From NCBI GenBank assembly GCA_015680685.1, contig MNCI01014738.1, positions 84,505-148,504 on the forward strand: a stretch of DNA of 64,000 nt, written 5' to 3'. Position 1 is the first letter of the stretch. Each line of letters starts with the position of its first letter. Below the pieces are notes generated by a model. That model did no database searches. It was not told the DNA's origin and saw only the letters and a list, made by a program, of their open reading frames with translations. This document shows, one piece after another, positions 10,644 through 20,552 of the stretch. The DNA comes from Gnetum montanum. Its lineage: Eukaryota; Streptophyta; Gnetopsida; Gnetales; Gnetaceae. The translations under genes were made by a program, and so were the position numbers.

Positions 10644-12209
10644 CCCCCTATGTCATAAACTCCATCAGTGTAGGTGGCGAGTCTAAACCTATGGAACAAC
10701 CTTTTGTGATCTACGTACCTCCTAAAAAGGTATGGATCCACTAAGCCTCCATAAGTAAGAGGCCTCCCTTTGTTATCAAAGTGCCAACTCAAGCACCCAC
10801 AACACCCTTCATGGTCAAGGATCGATAGTAATCATCTGCTAAGATATTAAACTAGTAACCAAACCAACCATTTGCTAAGATGTTAAACTGGCATGATGCA
10901 ATAGCAACAATTGCTAAACAACCTTTCATCAACAAAGTGCCATAATAAGTTCCACAAAAACTCCTAAATCAGCATTTGTCATAAGGATGCTACAACATGA
11001 TGGAAACATCTCGGCCTCTCCTCCCTCAAGGGCTGATCCCACTAACAACCCAGGTAGGCCTACCAAATGGTAATGTAAGAGGATGAACAAGCATCTCACA
11101 ACCCCTATGGCCAAAGAAAAGACCATAAGAAATATGTAACAATCGAACATTGGGGCCCTTACCCCTAAGCAAGCCAAGATGAAGTCCCCTCCATGAGAGA
11201 TTGATCTCTCAAGCTACATGAAGGAAGTCAAGTCCAACACAATTTTCAATGACAAGGTGAAAAAAATGCTCAAGCAATAGAACACAACATTGAGCTTGTA
11301 AGACCTAGTCATGACCTCATCTACTCACCACCAAGCATTGGCCTAGATGTTGACCTCCATTCCTATTACAGAGGACATCCCTGCAAATGAGAACACCATC
11401 TATGTAATGATGTTTCCTCCTACACAATAGGAATTGGGTTTAACATTCCCGGCATTTTAGGATGATGCAATGAAGATCAACCCCATACGAAGGGAGGTCA
11501 CTATAGCTCCACTCTCAATGAGCATACTTGCTAGGAAGTGCACCATCTTCAAAGTGCATGTTAATGATGGTGAAATAACAAACATAGTCCTATACTCCAT
11601 CATCAACAAGTTAGGCCTAGTAGATGAAATCAGGCTAATCATAACTACGTGTCTAAAATCCTTCAACAGATTATGCATTTCCATCAGGGCTACAATCAAC
11701 TTAGCCTTCATGGAAAAAGAGTAATTTCCCACTAGCATAGATTTCCCTATCATTGAGAAGATGCCAAGCTTCAACCTAATGTTGGGTAGGCTTTCCTAGC
11801 TCAACTCTGGGTCATCTCCTCTCCCATCCATCAAGAAATCCACCTTCCATATGAAGGTGGCCAGCTTATCATTCATAGTAATAATGTCCCCTCTCTAGCT
11901 ACCCACAATATAGACATGAAATAAGTGTCAAAGGTGGATTTTCATGGTGATGCATCTATGGAAAATAGTGCAATGCATAAGGCTAACACACCTAAATGAG
12001 TGGTTGAAGCCAATGGCCTCCTAAAGCATCCTAAGCCTTGCACACCCCCTAATCCATACTTCATTAGGAAGCAACTATGTGACCAATACTTTTCCTTGGC
12101 TAAAAATATGCTAAGCACTTGCTTACCCCTTGCCTCCATGGGTCATGCATTTTTGGTTTTTGCTTACATTGCATTTGTTCATGCATTTACATTTCACCTT
12201 CTTACCTAG
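10644..12209 (+). pseudogene. Gag C-terminal linker and protease of E1, inactivated
   Basis: The frame resumes after the solo LTR with YVINSISVGGESKPMEQPF. A Pro/Thr-rich linker follows, then NTTLSL-DLVMTSSTHHQALA (about 11285-11345). The protease lies at about 11470-11830: FKVHVNDGEITNIVLYSIINKLGLVDEIR replaces the usual DSG/DTG by NDG, and the C-terminal turn reads SFNLMLGRLS. The polyprotein tail (VVEANGLLKHPKP...RKQLCDQ) ends in a hydrophobic segment near 12150-12209. The same tail occurs in E5. Stops are present at 11723 and elsewhere. Confidence 0.75.
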
Positions 12210-12573
12210 TTCACACACTTCTTTGCTTTATTTATGCATTTCTACTTTGTTTATGCCTTCATCAACTTAGCTTACACATTGCATTTGAAAAAAATAAAAA
12301 ACACATAAAAATGAAAAAAAAAAAAACATAAAACTACAAAAGCACATGGCCCAAAATGGCCTTAAACTAGCACACATGCCCTATAATGGCTTAATCTAAT
12401 ATTACAACCGAAAATGGCCCAAAAATATTGCTTTTCACATTGTCTTCCTTTCATTTTTGCATTTTAACTTTGTTACATAGTTGTCACTTGATGTTGTTTT
12501 TCTAGTTGATTTTTTTAGAATCTTGCAAGCACACAACATGACTACATATGTATCATTGCACCTCACATAAGTG
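12210..12573 (+). other. 3' non-coding region of E1, first part
   Basis: An A-rich tract (12285-12335) is followed by AAAATGGCCTTAAACTAGCA units (12350-12410) and a pyrimidine tract ending TTTTTCTAG at 12506. The same order is seen at 48450-48740 in E5. Confidence 0.6.
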
Positions 12574-12908
12574 TTGGCGACCGTTTGGGACGCGACCACC
12601 AACGAGTATCCTCGAACAAGATTTAGGTGCCTGCTGGTCTCTGGCAACACCAAGACCCAAATACCTCCAAATAAACTCAGTAGTTAATGTGAGTATGTGT
12701 GTGTGCTATTGCGGTGTGCGGTTGTGAGAAATGTAACGATTGTGTTGCATGTAAACTACAAATGAATTACTTTAAAGAGATTTAGCCAACTTTTCCAAGT
12801 ACTGTGAGTTGTTGAAAATTTCCTATTTTGTTCAACTGCCTAGTCTACGCGGTCCTTATAATACCTACTTGTAACAAATAAAATTTTGCAAAAACATTTG
12901 AGCACAAC

Positions 12909-13777
12909 NNNNNNNNNNNNNNNNNNNNNNNNNNNNNNNNNNNNNNNNNNNNNNNNNNNNNNNNNNNNNNNNNNNNNNNNNNNNNNNNNNNNNNNNNNNN
13001 NNNNNNNNNNNNNNNNNNNNNNNNNNNNNNNNNNNNNNNNNNNNNNNNNNNNNNNNNNNNNNNNNNNNNNNNNNNNNNNNNNNNNNNNNNNNNNNNNNNN
13101 NNNNNNNNNNNNNNNNNNNNNNNNNNNNNNNNNNNNNNNNNNNNNNNNNNNNNNNNNNNNNNNNNNNNNNNNNNNNNNNNNNNNNNNNNNNNNNNNNNNN
13201 NNNNNNNNNNNNNNNNNNNNNNNNNNNNNNNNNNNNNNNNNNNNNNNNNNNNNNNNNNNNNNNNNNNNNNNNNNNNNNNNNNNNNNNNNNNNNNNNNNNN
13301 NNNNNNNNNNNNNNNNNNNNNNNNNNNNNNNNNNNNNNNNNNNNNNNNNNNNNNNNNNNNNNNNNNNNNNNNNNNNNNNNNNNNNNNNNNNNNNNNNNNN
13401 NNNNNNNNNNNNNNNNNNNNNNNNNNNNNNNNNNNNNNNNNNNNNNNNNNNNNNNNNNNNNNNNNNNNNNNNNNNNNNNNNNNNNNNNNNNNNNNNNNNN
13501 NNNNNNNNNNNNNNNNNNNNNNNNNNNNNNNNNNNNNNNNNNNNNNNNNNNNNNNNNNNNNNNNNNNNNNNNNNNNNNNNNNNNNNNNNNNNNNNNNNNN
13601 NNNNNNNNNNNNNNNNNNNNNNNNNNNNNNNNNNNNNNNNNNNNNNNNNNNNNNNNNNNNNNNNNNNNNNNNNNNNNNNNNNNNNNNNNNNNNNNNNNNN
13701 NNNNNNNNNNNNNNNNNNNNNNNNNNNNNNNNNNNNNNNNNNNNNNNNNNNNNNNNNNNNNNNNNNNNNNNNNNNNN
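12909..13777. other. Assembly gap, 869 N
   Basis: Unknown bases. Any frame across it is meaningless. Confidence 0.99.
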
Positions 13778-14122
13778 TTTATGGGTAGTAACTTATATGT
13801 TTTAAAATAACTTTTCATGACTTGGGATAATTGAAGGCAAGTTTTTAAATCAAGGCTTCATACAATGGGTACTTCATATGATGGATATATATATATTGTT
13901 GGTTAATTTATACTCCATCTTAATCATATACTTTGAGCAGCAAAAGTAATCAAATAATTCTTGGTGAAAGTGGCAAAGTTACGTCCTTAAATGATTCTTC
14001 TTGTCTTCCCTATAAATCACGTAGAGGCTTAATCACAGTTCCAGGACAACGGTCTTTCTCTCATTTCTGCACAAAACCTATAAGAACAGACACATGTTTG
14101 AATCAAGATTCAAAATGCAGCA

Positions 14123-14870
14123 TCATCCCAAACTGTAGATTCGAACTTCCACCGCATAATAAGGCCCTTCAAAACCATAACTGACGATCACCGCAGGAGA
14201 AGGCTCTGCAACTGCATCTGGCTCTACCGTTGCATGCTGGAGAAGAAGGGTTTTCTTGAAGAATGACGCACTGAGCATACTGTCCCAAACAGAGGGTTTT
14301 GATTGCCAGAGATTTTTTTGTTTTGCCCCCAAAATTGGTTTAGGGCTTCCTGCATTTCTTGTTTTTGTTTATCTCTGCCATTGTCATTGATTACAGGACC
14401 AGGGATGAATGTGTTATGAATCTGCAGCCGCTAAAACTATAGGAACCTTTAGAGCCATTGCTTCCCGTGCAACTGAAACTGCTACGGCCTGTGACAAAAA
14501 TAGAATCAGTCCTGAACAAAATGAGACGTCTTTCTCCATGTATTGTATACAGAGTTTTTTGATTTTTTCTTTGTTGTTTAATCCCTACGTTCTGCCTTCC
14601 ATTGGCCTCAGTTCTGTCTGATTTTCTCCACGCGATTGCTACCTGAAACCCCTATTAAAATGGGTCATCGGTGCAAGAAGGACCTCCCACGCGCTTCACG
14701 AACTTAGGTTTGGCATCTAACGAGTCAGCAACATAGCTCCGACTGGTACATGGATGTAGTCTAGAACCAACAAGCCAAAAGAAACACCCCAATACCGTGG
14801 CATTCAGCTCCATTTCTTTTTTTAATTTCATGTTTCCCAGTAGCGTTAACAATGGGTCTTGGGTCATATG
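14123..14870 (-). pseudogene. Possible captured host-gene fragments inside B2
   Basis: Two minus-strand patches have protein-like composition and keep CpG. 14332-14123 includes MLSASFFKKTLLLQHATVE followed by EPSPAVIVSYGFEGPYYAVEV. 14760-14655 includes RSYVADSLDAKPKFVKRVGG followed by PSCTDDPF. The first resembles an organelle-targeting leader joined to a short exon. I do not recognise the genes. LTR elements often capture host exons, which would explain these patches, but they could also be chance frames. Confidence 0.3.
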
Positions 14871-15273
14871 TGAATTTGGGTTTTCTGTAATACAGAAACC
14901 TTTACACCCTTTGATAATTACAAATTCAAAACCAGTTGGACTCTTTAGCCGATTTTTGATAATCCGCTACCCACGGTGTTGTTTATTTTGCCAATATTAA
15001 TCAGGTAGTATGCTTTCTTGTGGTAAATAATCCTTCTCTTTTTTATTCCAACCTTCACTCAAGAAAATATCTTGGTACTTTAATTTACTTTCCAAGAAGG
15101 CTTAAATCATCAACATTATTTACCAAGCTTTCTTCTCCAAGAATACCCATTACTCACAATACTAAACTGCAAATTTACAACCAGGGATTTTGCTCATATT
15201 TTGAACAAAATATTCCAACTAAACAAAATATTCCAACTGCTCCATGTAATGGCCAAATGTGCCAACAATAAGC

Positions 15274-16648
15274 AAGGTAAGCACTTGTCTACCATGATGT
15301 AAAAAGCTAGCATAGATAGTTTTCTATGACTATAAATTGGCATAGCACATCCTTGCACTACGACGTTAAACTAGCATCCATAGCTCATCATTGGATCATG
15401 ACATTAAACTAGCAGAACAACTCATTTGCTATGATGTTAAACTAGTACAAAGTAGTCTACTAGGACTATAAACTAGCACTCCAATGTTTGCTAGGATCTT
15501 AAATTAGGTTCTCATGCATAATTGCCTCCCACCATTTTGCTAATCTTTTGGAGCACCTTCCATCAGTGTGGCCTTTGAAGGACTCATAGCATCATCACCC
15601 TGGGAATTTTGCTAGCTTCCTGAGCACTTGCAACTAGCACAAAATTTGATACATTTGTAACATCTTCACATCTAGCATTTTCACTTGCATTTGATGTTGT
15701 GTGATTTTCTTGTCTTCCCGAAGTTGTGTTTGTAGGATGAAGCCTCGAAAGGTAGTCATGTAGAGATGTATCTTATCGTAGCAGCAAGTTACTACATTTC
15801 TCCAATGTGCATGATTAGACTAGTTATGCCACACAAGAGTGCACATCCCCCTTATCCCATTATAGCCTATGCACATCTACTCTTTCATCCCAATAGCCTC
15901 TCATCCCCCACATACTCAAAAATGCACATCCCTTTGATGCATATACACTATGACACATATAACAGTCTCCTCACATCAACTATAGAACCCAAGTGGAGAT
16001 AACACAACTAATTCCATTGGGAGCCTTTATTGGGTAGTTATGGCCCAAGTGGATGTAACGTAACTCATCTCAAGGAGGAAACACCTATCCTACAGACACG
16101 ATGTGGTTGCATCAAAGTAAATCCCATCTATTTGATGGCCCATACCTTACAACTAATATTTAGTAGTAAGTCAAATCCAATGGGGGTTTACCTCATAGAA
16201 AAGCAATGAAAAAAAAGTAAAAAGAAGAAAATGAGAAAAAAATGAAAAAAAAAAGAACAAGAACAAGAAAAATCACATTCCCAAGTAAACTGACAATGAA
16301 AACTTTATAATCAACCCATCCTTAGATCAACTTTGACTCTCTCATGAGCACTTTGATGGGAGGTTAACATTTTAGGAGTAAGCCAATTCATTCCATGGTC
16401 ACCATCAGCCATGCTAACTTTGCATCTTACATCAAGATACACTATTTGTATTTCATTTCCTCTACTTGCATTTCATCTCCCTATCACATTGCCTACACAC
16501 TATGCCCTAGCATACCTTTATCCATAGCACTTTTGAACATGGTGAAACGACACCTGATCTAGTATTGATGAGTGATGTTAATGCCATGTATACTATGGTG
16601 TTTAGTAATTCTTTGTTAATGTCTCTCAGGCCACTCCTCTAGACATCA
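15274..16648 (+). other. 3' non-coding region of E1, second part
   Basis: 15290-15520 holds about six units of the CTATGATGTTAAACTAGCA array. It is followed by a Y-rich stretch ending TTGTGTTTGTAG at 15735, GATGAAGCCTC, and an A-rich tract (16205-16275). The open frame 15736-16002 is not shared with E5 at protein level, so I do not call it coding. Confidence 0.55.
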
Positions 16649-16660
16649 ACAAAGAGGAGC
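16649..16660 (+). other. Polypurine tract of E1
   Basis: ACAAAGAGGAGC immediately before CATTGAAACACC. The same tract precedes the 3' LTRs of E3, E5 and EM. Confidence 0.7.
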
Positions 16661-16663
16661 CAT

Positions 16664-18320
16664 TGAAACACCATAAGATTTTTGGTCTTAGCATCTTGCT
16701 AGAAATTTGACTCAAGTGTCAAAATGGTTGCACTTTGCCAAATTTTTCTATAAGTGTTGAGTGTAGTTAACTCTAACTAGTAGATTTGCAAAAATTTTCG
16801 AAGTGTTAGAATGATGACACTTTCTACAAATTTGTCTAATTGCTAGGACCATGCTCCTCACTTTCTTGAGCATAGTTATCTTCAATGGCCAATTTTCTGC
16901 AATTTTGGCTAAGTGTCAAAATGATGACATAAGCTGCAGAATTTTTCTAAGTATTGTGCTACACTCTAGCACTATAGCTGCTATGCTTTGGCACTATAGT
17001 TGTTATTCTCTAGCACTATAGCTACTACGCTCTAGAATATAGCAAGTTTATCCAACACATAAACGGCTAGTTTTGTAGAACTTTTCTATGTGTTGTGCTA
17101 TGCTTCCATTACCCCTGCTTTGCTCTAGAGCATAGCTAGTGTAGCCAGCACCTCAAAAGCCAATTTTGACTAAGTGTCAAGCTAGAAGTTGTCAAGCTAG
17201 CTTAGCCAAAAGCTGTCAAGCTATATTTTCTAACACTTGAGGCTATCCCTCTTGCCATGCCCTAGAGCATAGCTATCATAGTAAGAATAAGGATTACAAT
17301 TTTTACTAGATTTTCTAAGTGTCCATGCTATGCCTTATTCTAGAGTAGCATCTTGTGTCTCATCCATAACATGGGGCAAGTATAGCAGCTAGATTTAGAA
17401 ACTTTTTTAAAGTTTTCCTAGTAAACTTCAAACTTAAGAAAATTTTCCAAATTTTTCTCATAGTCCCACCTACTGCACAACGACATGGTGCTTGATCTAC
17501 ATTTTGAGCTAATCCTAGCCCTATAAATACCTCTGCCTCCCAATGTTCTAGGGGTTGGGGGCCTTCTACTTTTTACTAGTTGGCAATTCGCATTTTCATT
17601 TGGCATTTGGCATCTTGGCACTTAGCTCCATGGGTGAATGAGACCTAGAGCACACCACACTAGTAGACAGGCATCCTTGTACCACACGGTACACCATAGT
17701 TCTGTTTCAACCTTGCACGACATGGTACACCATGGTGGCCAACCTAATAGTTATGGTTCAGCATGGTGAGTGCAAAACTTCATGGCCCGACACCATTGAG
17801 ATTGTGACTATGCTTTCACTACACCTATTATACACTATGTAGCTTCTAAGACCCTTGTGGAGTTAACTACACTCCCATTTGGGATTGTATTTCATTTCTC
17901 TCTCCTATTTTTAGCATTTCCATGCATTTTTCTTACATATTTTTGCACCTTTTTACATGTCGTCACATTGTACTACACTTAGGAAGTAGTCTCTATGGGT
18001 AGATACCCTCATTTTGATTGAAACCATTAGCTACACTAGCCCCCATTTTGTGACTTCACTCTACACTTAGCATCATGAAGCACCACATTGACACTTAGTA
18101 CCATTTCATGTCACTTGTGTTTGCATTTCATCTAACCACGCAACCCCCTAGTTGCACCCACGACCACGATTATAACTAGCAATGTTCCTATTTGATCAAT
18201 AAGATCGTTTAGGGTGCTCTACCTTCATTTCTAGTAAGGCAATCATGTAGAGGTGGGGTTAAGGTTATGTGTCCATTGACCCCTTGGTGATTCCAGCCAT
18301 CGATGTTTTCAGACATTACA
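16664..18320 (+). repeat. 3' LTR of E1
   Basis: 1657 bp from TGAAACACCATAAGATT to CAGACATTACA. It contains CTCTAGAGCATAG palindromes in U3, TATAAATA at 17522-17529 and the conserved terminal block ATCGTTTAGGGTGC (about 18205). Confidence 0.75.
17522..17529 (+). promoter_or_regulatory. LTR TATA box (E1 3' LTR)
   Basis: TATAAATA in the family context CCTAGCCCTATAAATACC. Confidence 0.55.
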
Positions 18321-18523
18321 TCGCATGTTAGGTTGATGGACCTTTTCTTAGCCCATAGTTGAAGCATTCCAATGGCTAAAATGATCACCATTATAGATTC
18401 CTTTAGTAGTGATGCCCACTGCTTCATCATCCTTTTGCATAGAGTGAGGGTAGTCTTGGACCTCAGTAATGCTCTCTTTAGTAATCTCTTTGGCCTTTCC
18501 TCTGATGGCCCATTGGTAATTGA
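18321..18523. other. 203 bp between E1 and E2
   Basis: Not part of either LTR. A minus-strand frame reads plausibly (AIRGKAKEITKESITEVQDY) but is unrecognised. It may be old target sequence, perhaps of the gene whose exons lie at 5330-6347. Confidence 0.3.
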
Positions 18524-20040
18524 TGAAACACCCCAAAATTTGAAGACATCCTTGGTTCACCAGGTCTTTACAATTTGCACAGCGTTACTATAGTTCTTTA
18601 GGAGATGGATGCTCTAATTTTTAGACTATCCACTTTAGCAAGTTTTCTAAGTCAAGGAGTCTTGCTACACTACGCTACGTTGTGTAGTGTAGCAAACTTC
18701 AGAAAATGATTGCAAAAGCATAGTGCTACGCTATGGTGTGCTACGTAGTGTAGCGCAACATAGAAAAAGCTGGATAGTCAATCCCCTCTCCCAACTTCAA
18801 GTCCTTCAACAATGTATCTTTCCATTAGAAAGTGGTGAACTTGGCCAAAATAGGTCATTTTTTTTGCTACGCTATCCTAAGCTACATGGCGTAGCAAGGT
18901 GGAGTAATTTTGCAGAAGTGACAGAAGGCATCTCAAAGGGCAGGATTAGCGATTTTGCAAGTTTCGGAGTGCAAAAGGCAAAGTTTGTAGATTGATGATG
19001 TTTTTGTGACTAAGAGTAGCTACTACACTATGATATGCTACATAGCATAGCAAACCTACGACCAGTAGTCACAACACTGCAAAGGTTTCCAACGCAAGCA
19101 TCAAGACACAATGTAGATTTTCACTTCAAATTGATGATTACACTATGCTACACTGCATAGCGTAGCACAATGTGACAAGATGCTACGCTACAGCAAGGGC
19201 TACGCTACAAATCATGGCAAGATGTGGTGATCAGTTACGCGACATTAATGCACCTCACCTAATTTCACCATTGCTTTGACAACGTAATTACGACATGGCT
19301 GATTTGTAGTTACGGTATGGTAGGCTCATCCAACGGTCATGTAGGCACATGCAGCATAGACAAGTCATCATAGGCCCAAGGCATGTGGTGTCCAAACCAC
19401 ATATTTCGTGTGTCCTTAGCCCTATAAATACCCCAATGACTGTCAAGGTTTAGGGTTCTAGTTTTCTGAGAAATCTAATTGGCTAACTATTTTATTGGCT
19501 GACAAGCAAGCAAGATAGCACCGTAACCTCGAGCATTGTAAGCTTCCTATTTTGACATTGTAAATAGTTAGCATTCTCAGTTGGCATTTCGTTTTGCTCT
19601 TTCCTACCACCTTGGTAGCACTTCGTGTTGTTAACACCTAAGTCCACATTCAAGCACACAGCCATCTTGCTCTACACATCTTAGTTACTCTTGGGATCTC
19701 TACACTTCCTAGCACTGTGCAACCGATTGTATCCATCTTGATAGAGCAAAGTTGTAGTTCCGAAGCCGTGCATTTTTCTAACTAAATTTTACTTTCTCTC
19801 CTACTTATTATTGCATTTTACACTATTTTCTACTTCTTTTACATTTAATCATCACTTCATGCTATCAATTTTATTTTCAAATAACACATTGTAAAAGGTT
19901 ATATTAACACTGACTAAGTCCTTGTCTGATTGACCAGACTATTCAGGGCACCCCATTTCTGTCCCATCTAGCAGGTTGAGACAGTCAACGGTCGATGATC
20001 CCTTAATGTTTTCCAGCCGCTGACATTTTTGATCACTACA
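18524..20040 (+). repeat. 5' LTR of E2, palindrome-rich U3
   Basis: 1517 bp, TGAAACACCCCAAAATTTG to GATCACTACA. Upstream of TATA it holds at least five hairpin-like motifs with arms TGCTACACTAC/GTAGTGTAGCA or TGCTACGC/GCGTAGCA (18663-18694, 18723-18753, 18868-18897, 19020-19050, 19140-19165). The EM LTR has the same kind. Confidence 0.8.
19423..19430 (+). promoter_or_regulatory. TATA box of the E2 LTR
   Basis: TATAAATA in CCTTAGCCCTATAAATACCC. Confidence 0.6.
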
Positions 20041-20047
20041 GTTTTTC

Positions 20048-20066
20048 TAGCCCTAGAAGCAGGGCC
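20048..20066 (+). other. Primer binding site of E2
   Basis: TAGCCCTAGAAGCAGGGCC, seven bases inside the LTR end; a mutated version of the shared site. Confidence 0.6.
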
Positions 20067-20084
20067 TGTTGGTGCCCTTTCTGT

Positions 20085-20393
20085 ATGTCATGGTAGTCTT
20101 GTAAGCCTTTTACACCCTGATATGAATTAGCATAAACTTGACACCCATCTGTGGTTGTTTACGCATCGTGTGGTGTAGATCGGTCACCTTCATAGTTCCT
20201 CGGGAGCCCTACAGGACATAAAGCCTCTAGTTGCTAGCTCACTTGCCTATCCTATGATAGTCCTGCATGCGTTTTGTACCCTATCGTGAACTAGCATAAA
20301 TGTGACATCCTTTTGCAATTGTTTATGCATCGTGTGGTATGGCTCAGTCGCCTCAATAGTTCCTCAAGAGCCCTGCAAGACATAAAGCCTTCT
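20085..20393 (+). repeat. Tandem duplication in the E2 leader
   Basis: About 140 bp (20085-20226) recurs at 20253-20393 with a period near 168 bp. Shared phrases include TTTACGCATCGTGTGGT and CAGGACATAAAGCCT, with roughly 15-20% differences by eye. Confidence 0.75.
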
Positions 20394-20552
20394 TCTTTTG
20401 ATTTCTTGCCAACTTTTTTGTTCTTTGCATTGGCAAAAATATTTATCTTTCTGGTTTCCTTACTTTCTTTTGCGTTTGCAAAACTATCTAACTTAGTAAT
20501 AATAACTTCCACAACTACTATTGCTAAAACCTTCAATGTTGAGACTCCCATC

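Larger units (their letters stand above)
9456..10648. repeat. Target-site duplication CCCCC around a solo LTR
   Basis: CCCCC at 9456-9460 and 10644-10648 flank the insertion. The related E5 sequence (about 46770) has AATGCCTCATATGTC, so the empty site here would be AATGCCCCCTATGTC with one copy. Confidence 0.8.
12574..15268 (-). mobile_element. LTR-type insertion B2 with an assembly gap
   Basis: The insertion begins TGTTGGCGACC and ends GTGCCAACA with 5-bp duplications. Its first 335 bp match the B1 LTR (2158-2490) closely, in the same orientation. The sequence then enters the N gap. The right part (13778-15268) does not match B1. Either this is a longer solo LTR of the B family, or a small element whose second LTR is hidden or divergent. 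The right part carries gene-like patches (separate entry). The minus orientation is inferred from B1. Confidence 0.6.
12569..15273. repeat. Target-site duplication ATAAG around a 2.7-kb insertion
   Basis: ATAAG occurs at 12569-12573 and 15269-15273. The related sequences at 48760 and 30000 (CTCAC...AAGCAARGTTAAGCA) confirm that the sequence between was inserted. Confidence 0.75.
6371..18320 (+). mobile_element. Gag-pro-only LTR retrotransposon E1, with two nested insertions
   Basis: 5' LTR 6371-7126 (internally deleted), primer site 7132-7150, repetitive leader, gag-pro from 7683, 3' non-coding region with an AAACTAGCA array, purine tract 16649-16660 and 3' LTR 16664-18320. It carries a solo LTR at 9461-10643 and a second insertion at 12574-15268; removing both leaves about 8 kb. 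No reverse transcriptase, RNase H or integrase is seen between protease and 3' LTR. The LTRs pair with each other by long shared phrases such as GTCAAGCTAGAAGTT. No clear target duplication was found. Confidence 0.75.

Noticed and set aside
12865-13818. Open frames of 300-317 codons on both strands
   Set aside because: They consist almost entirely of Ns in the assembly gap.
13886-13902. Short TA microsatellite
   Set aside because: Too short to annotate as a meaningful repeat.
15766-16002. Frame after a splice-acceptor-like site in E1
   Set aside because: The equivalent E5 and EM regions are full of stops in the same frame and the peptide is not conserved.
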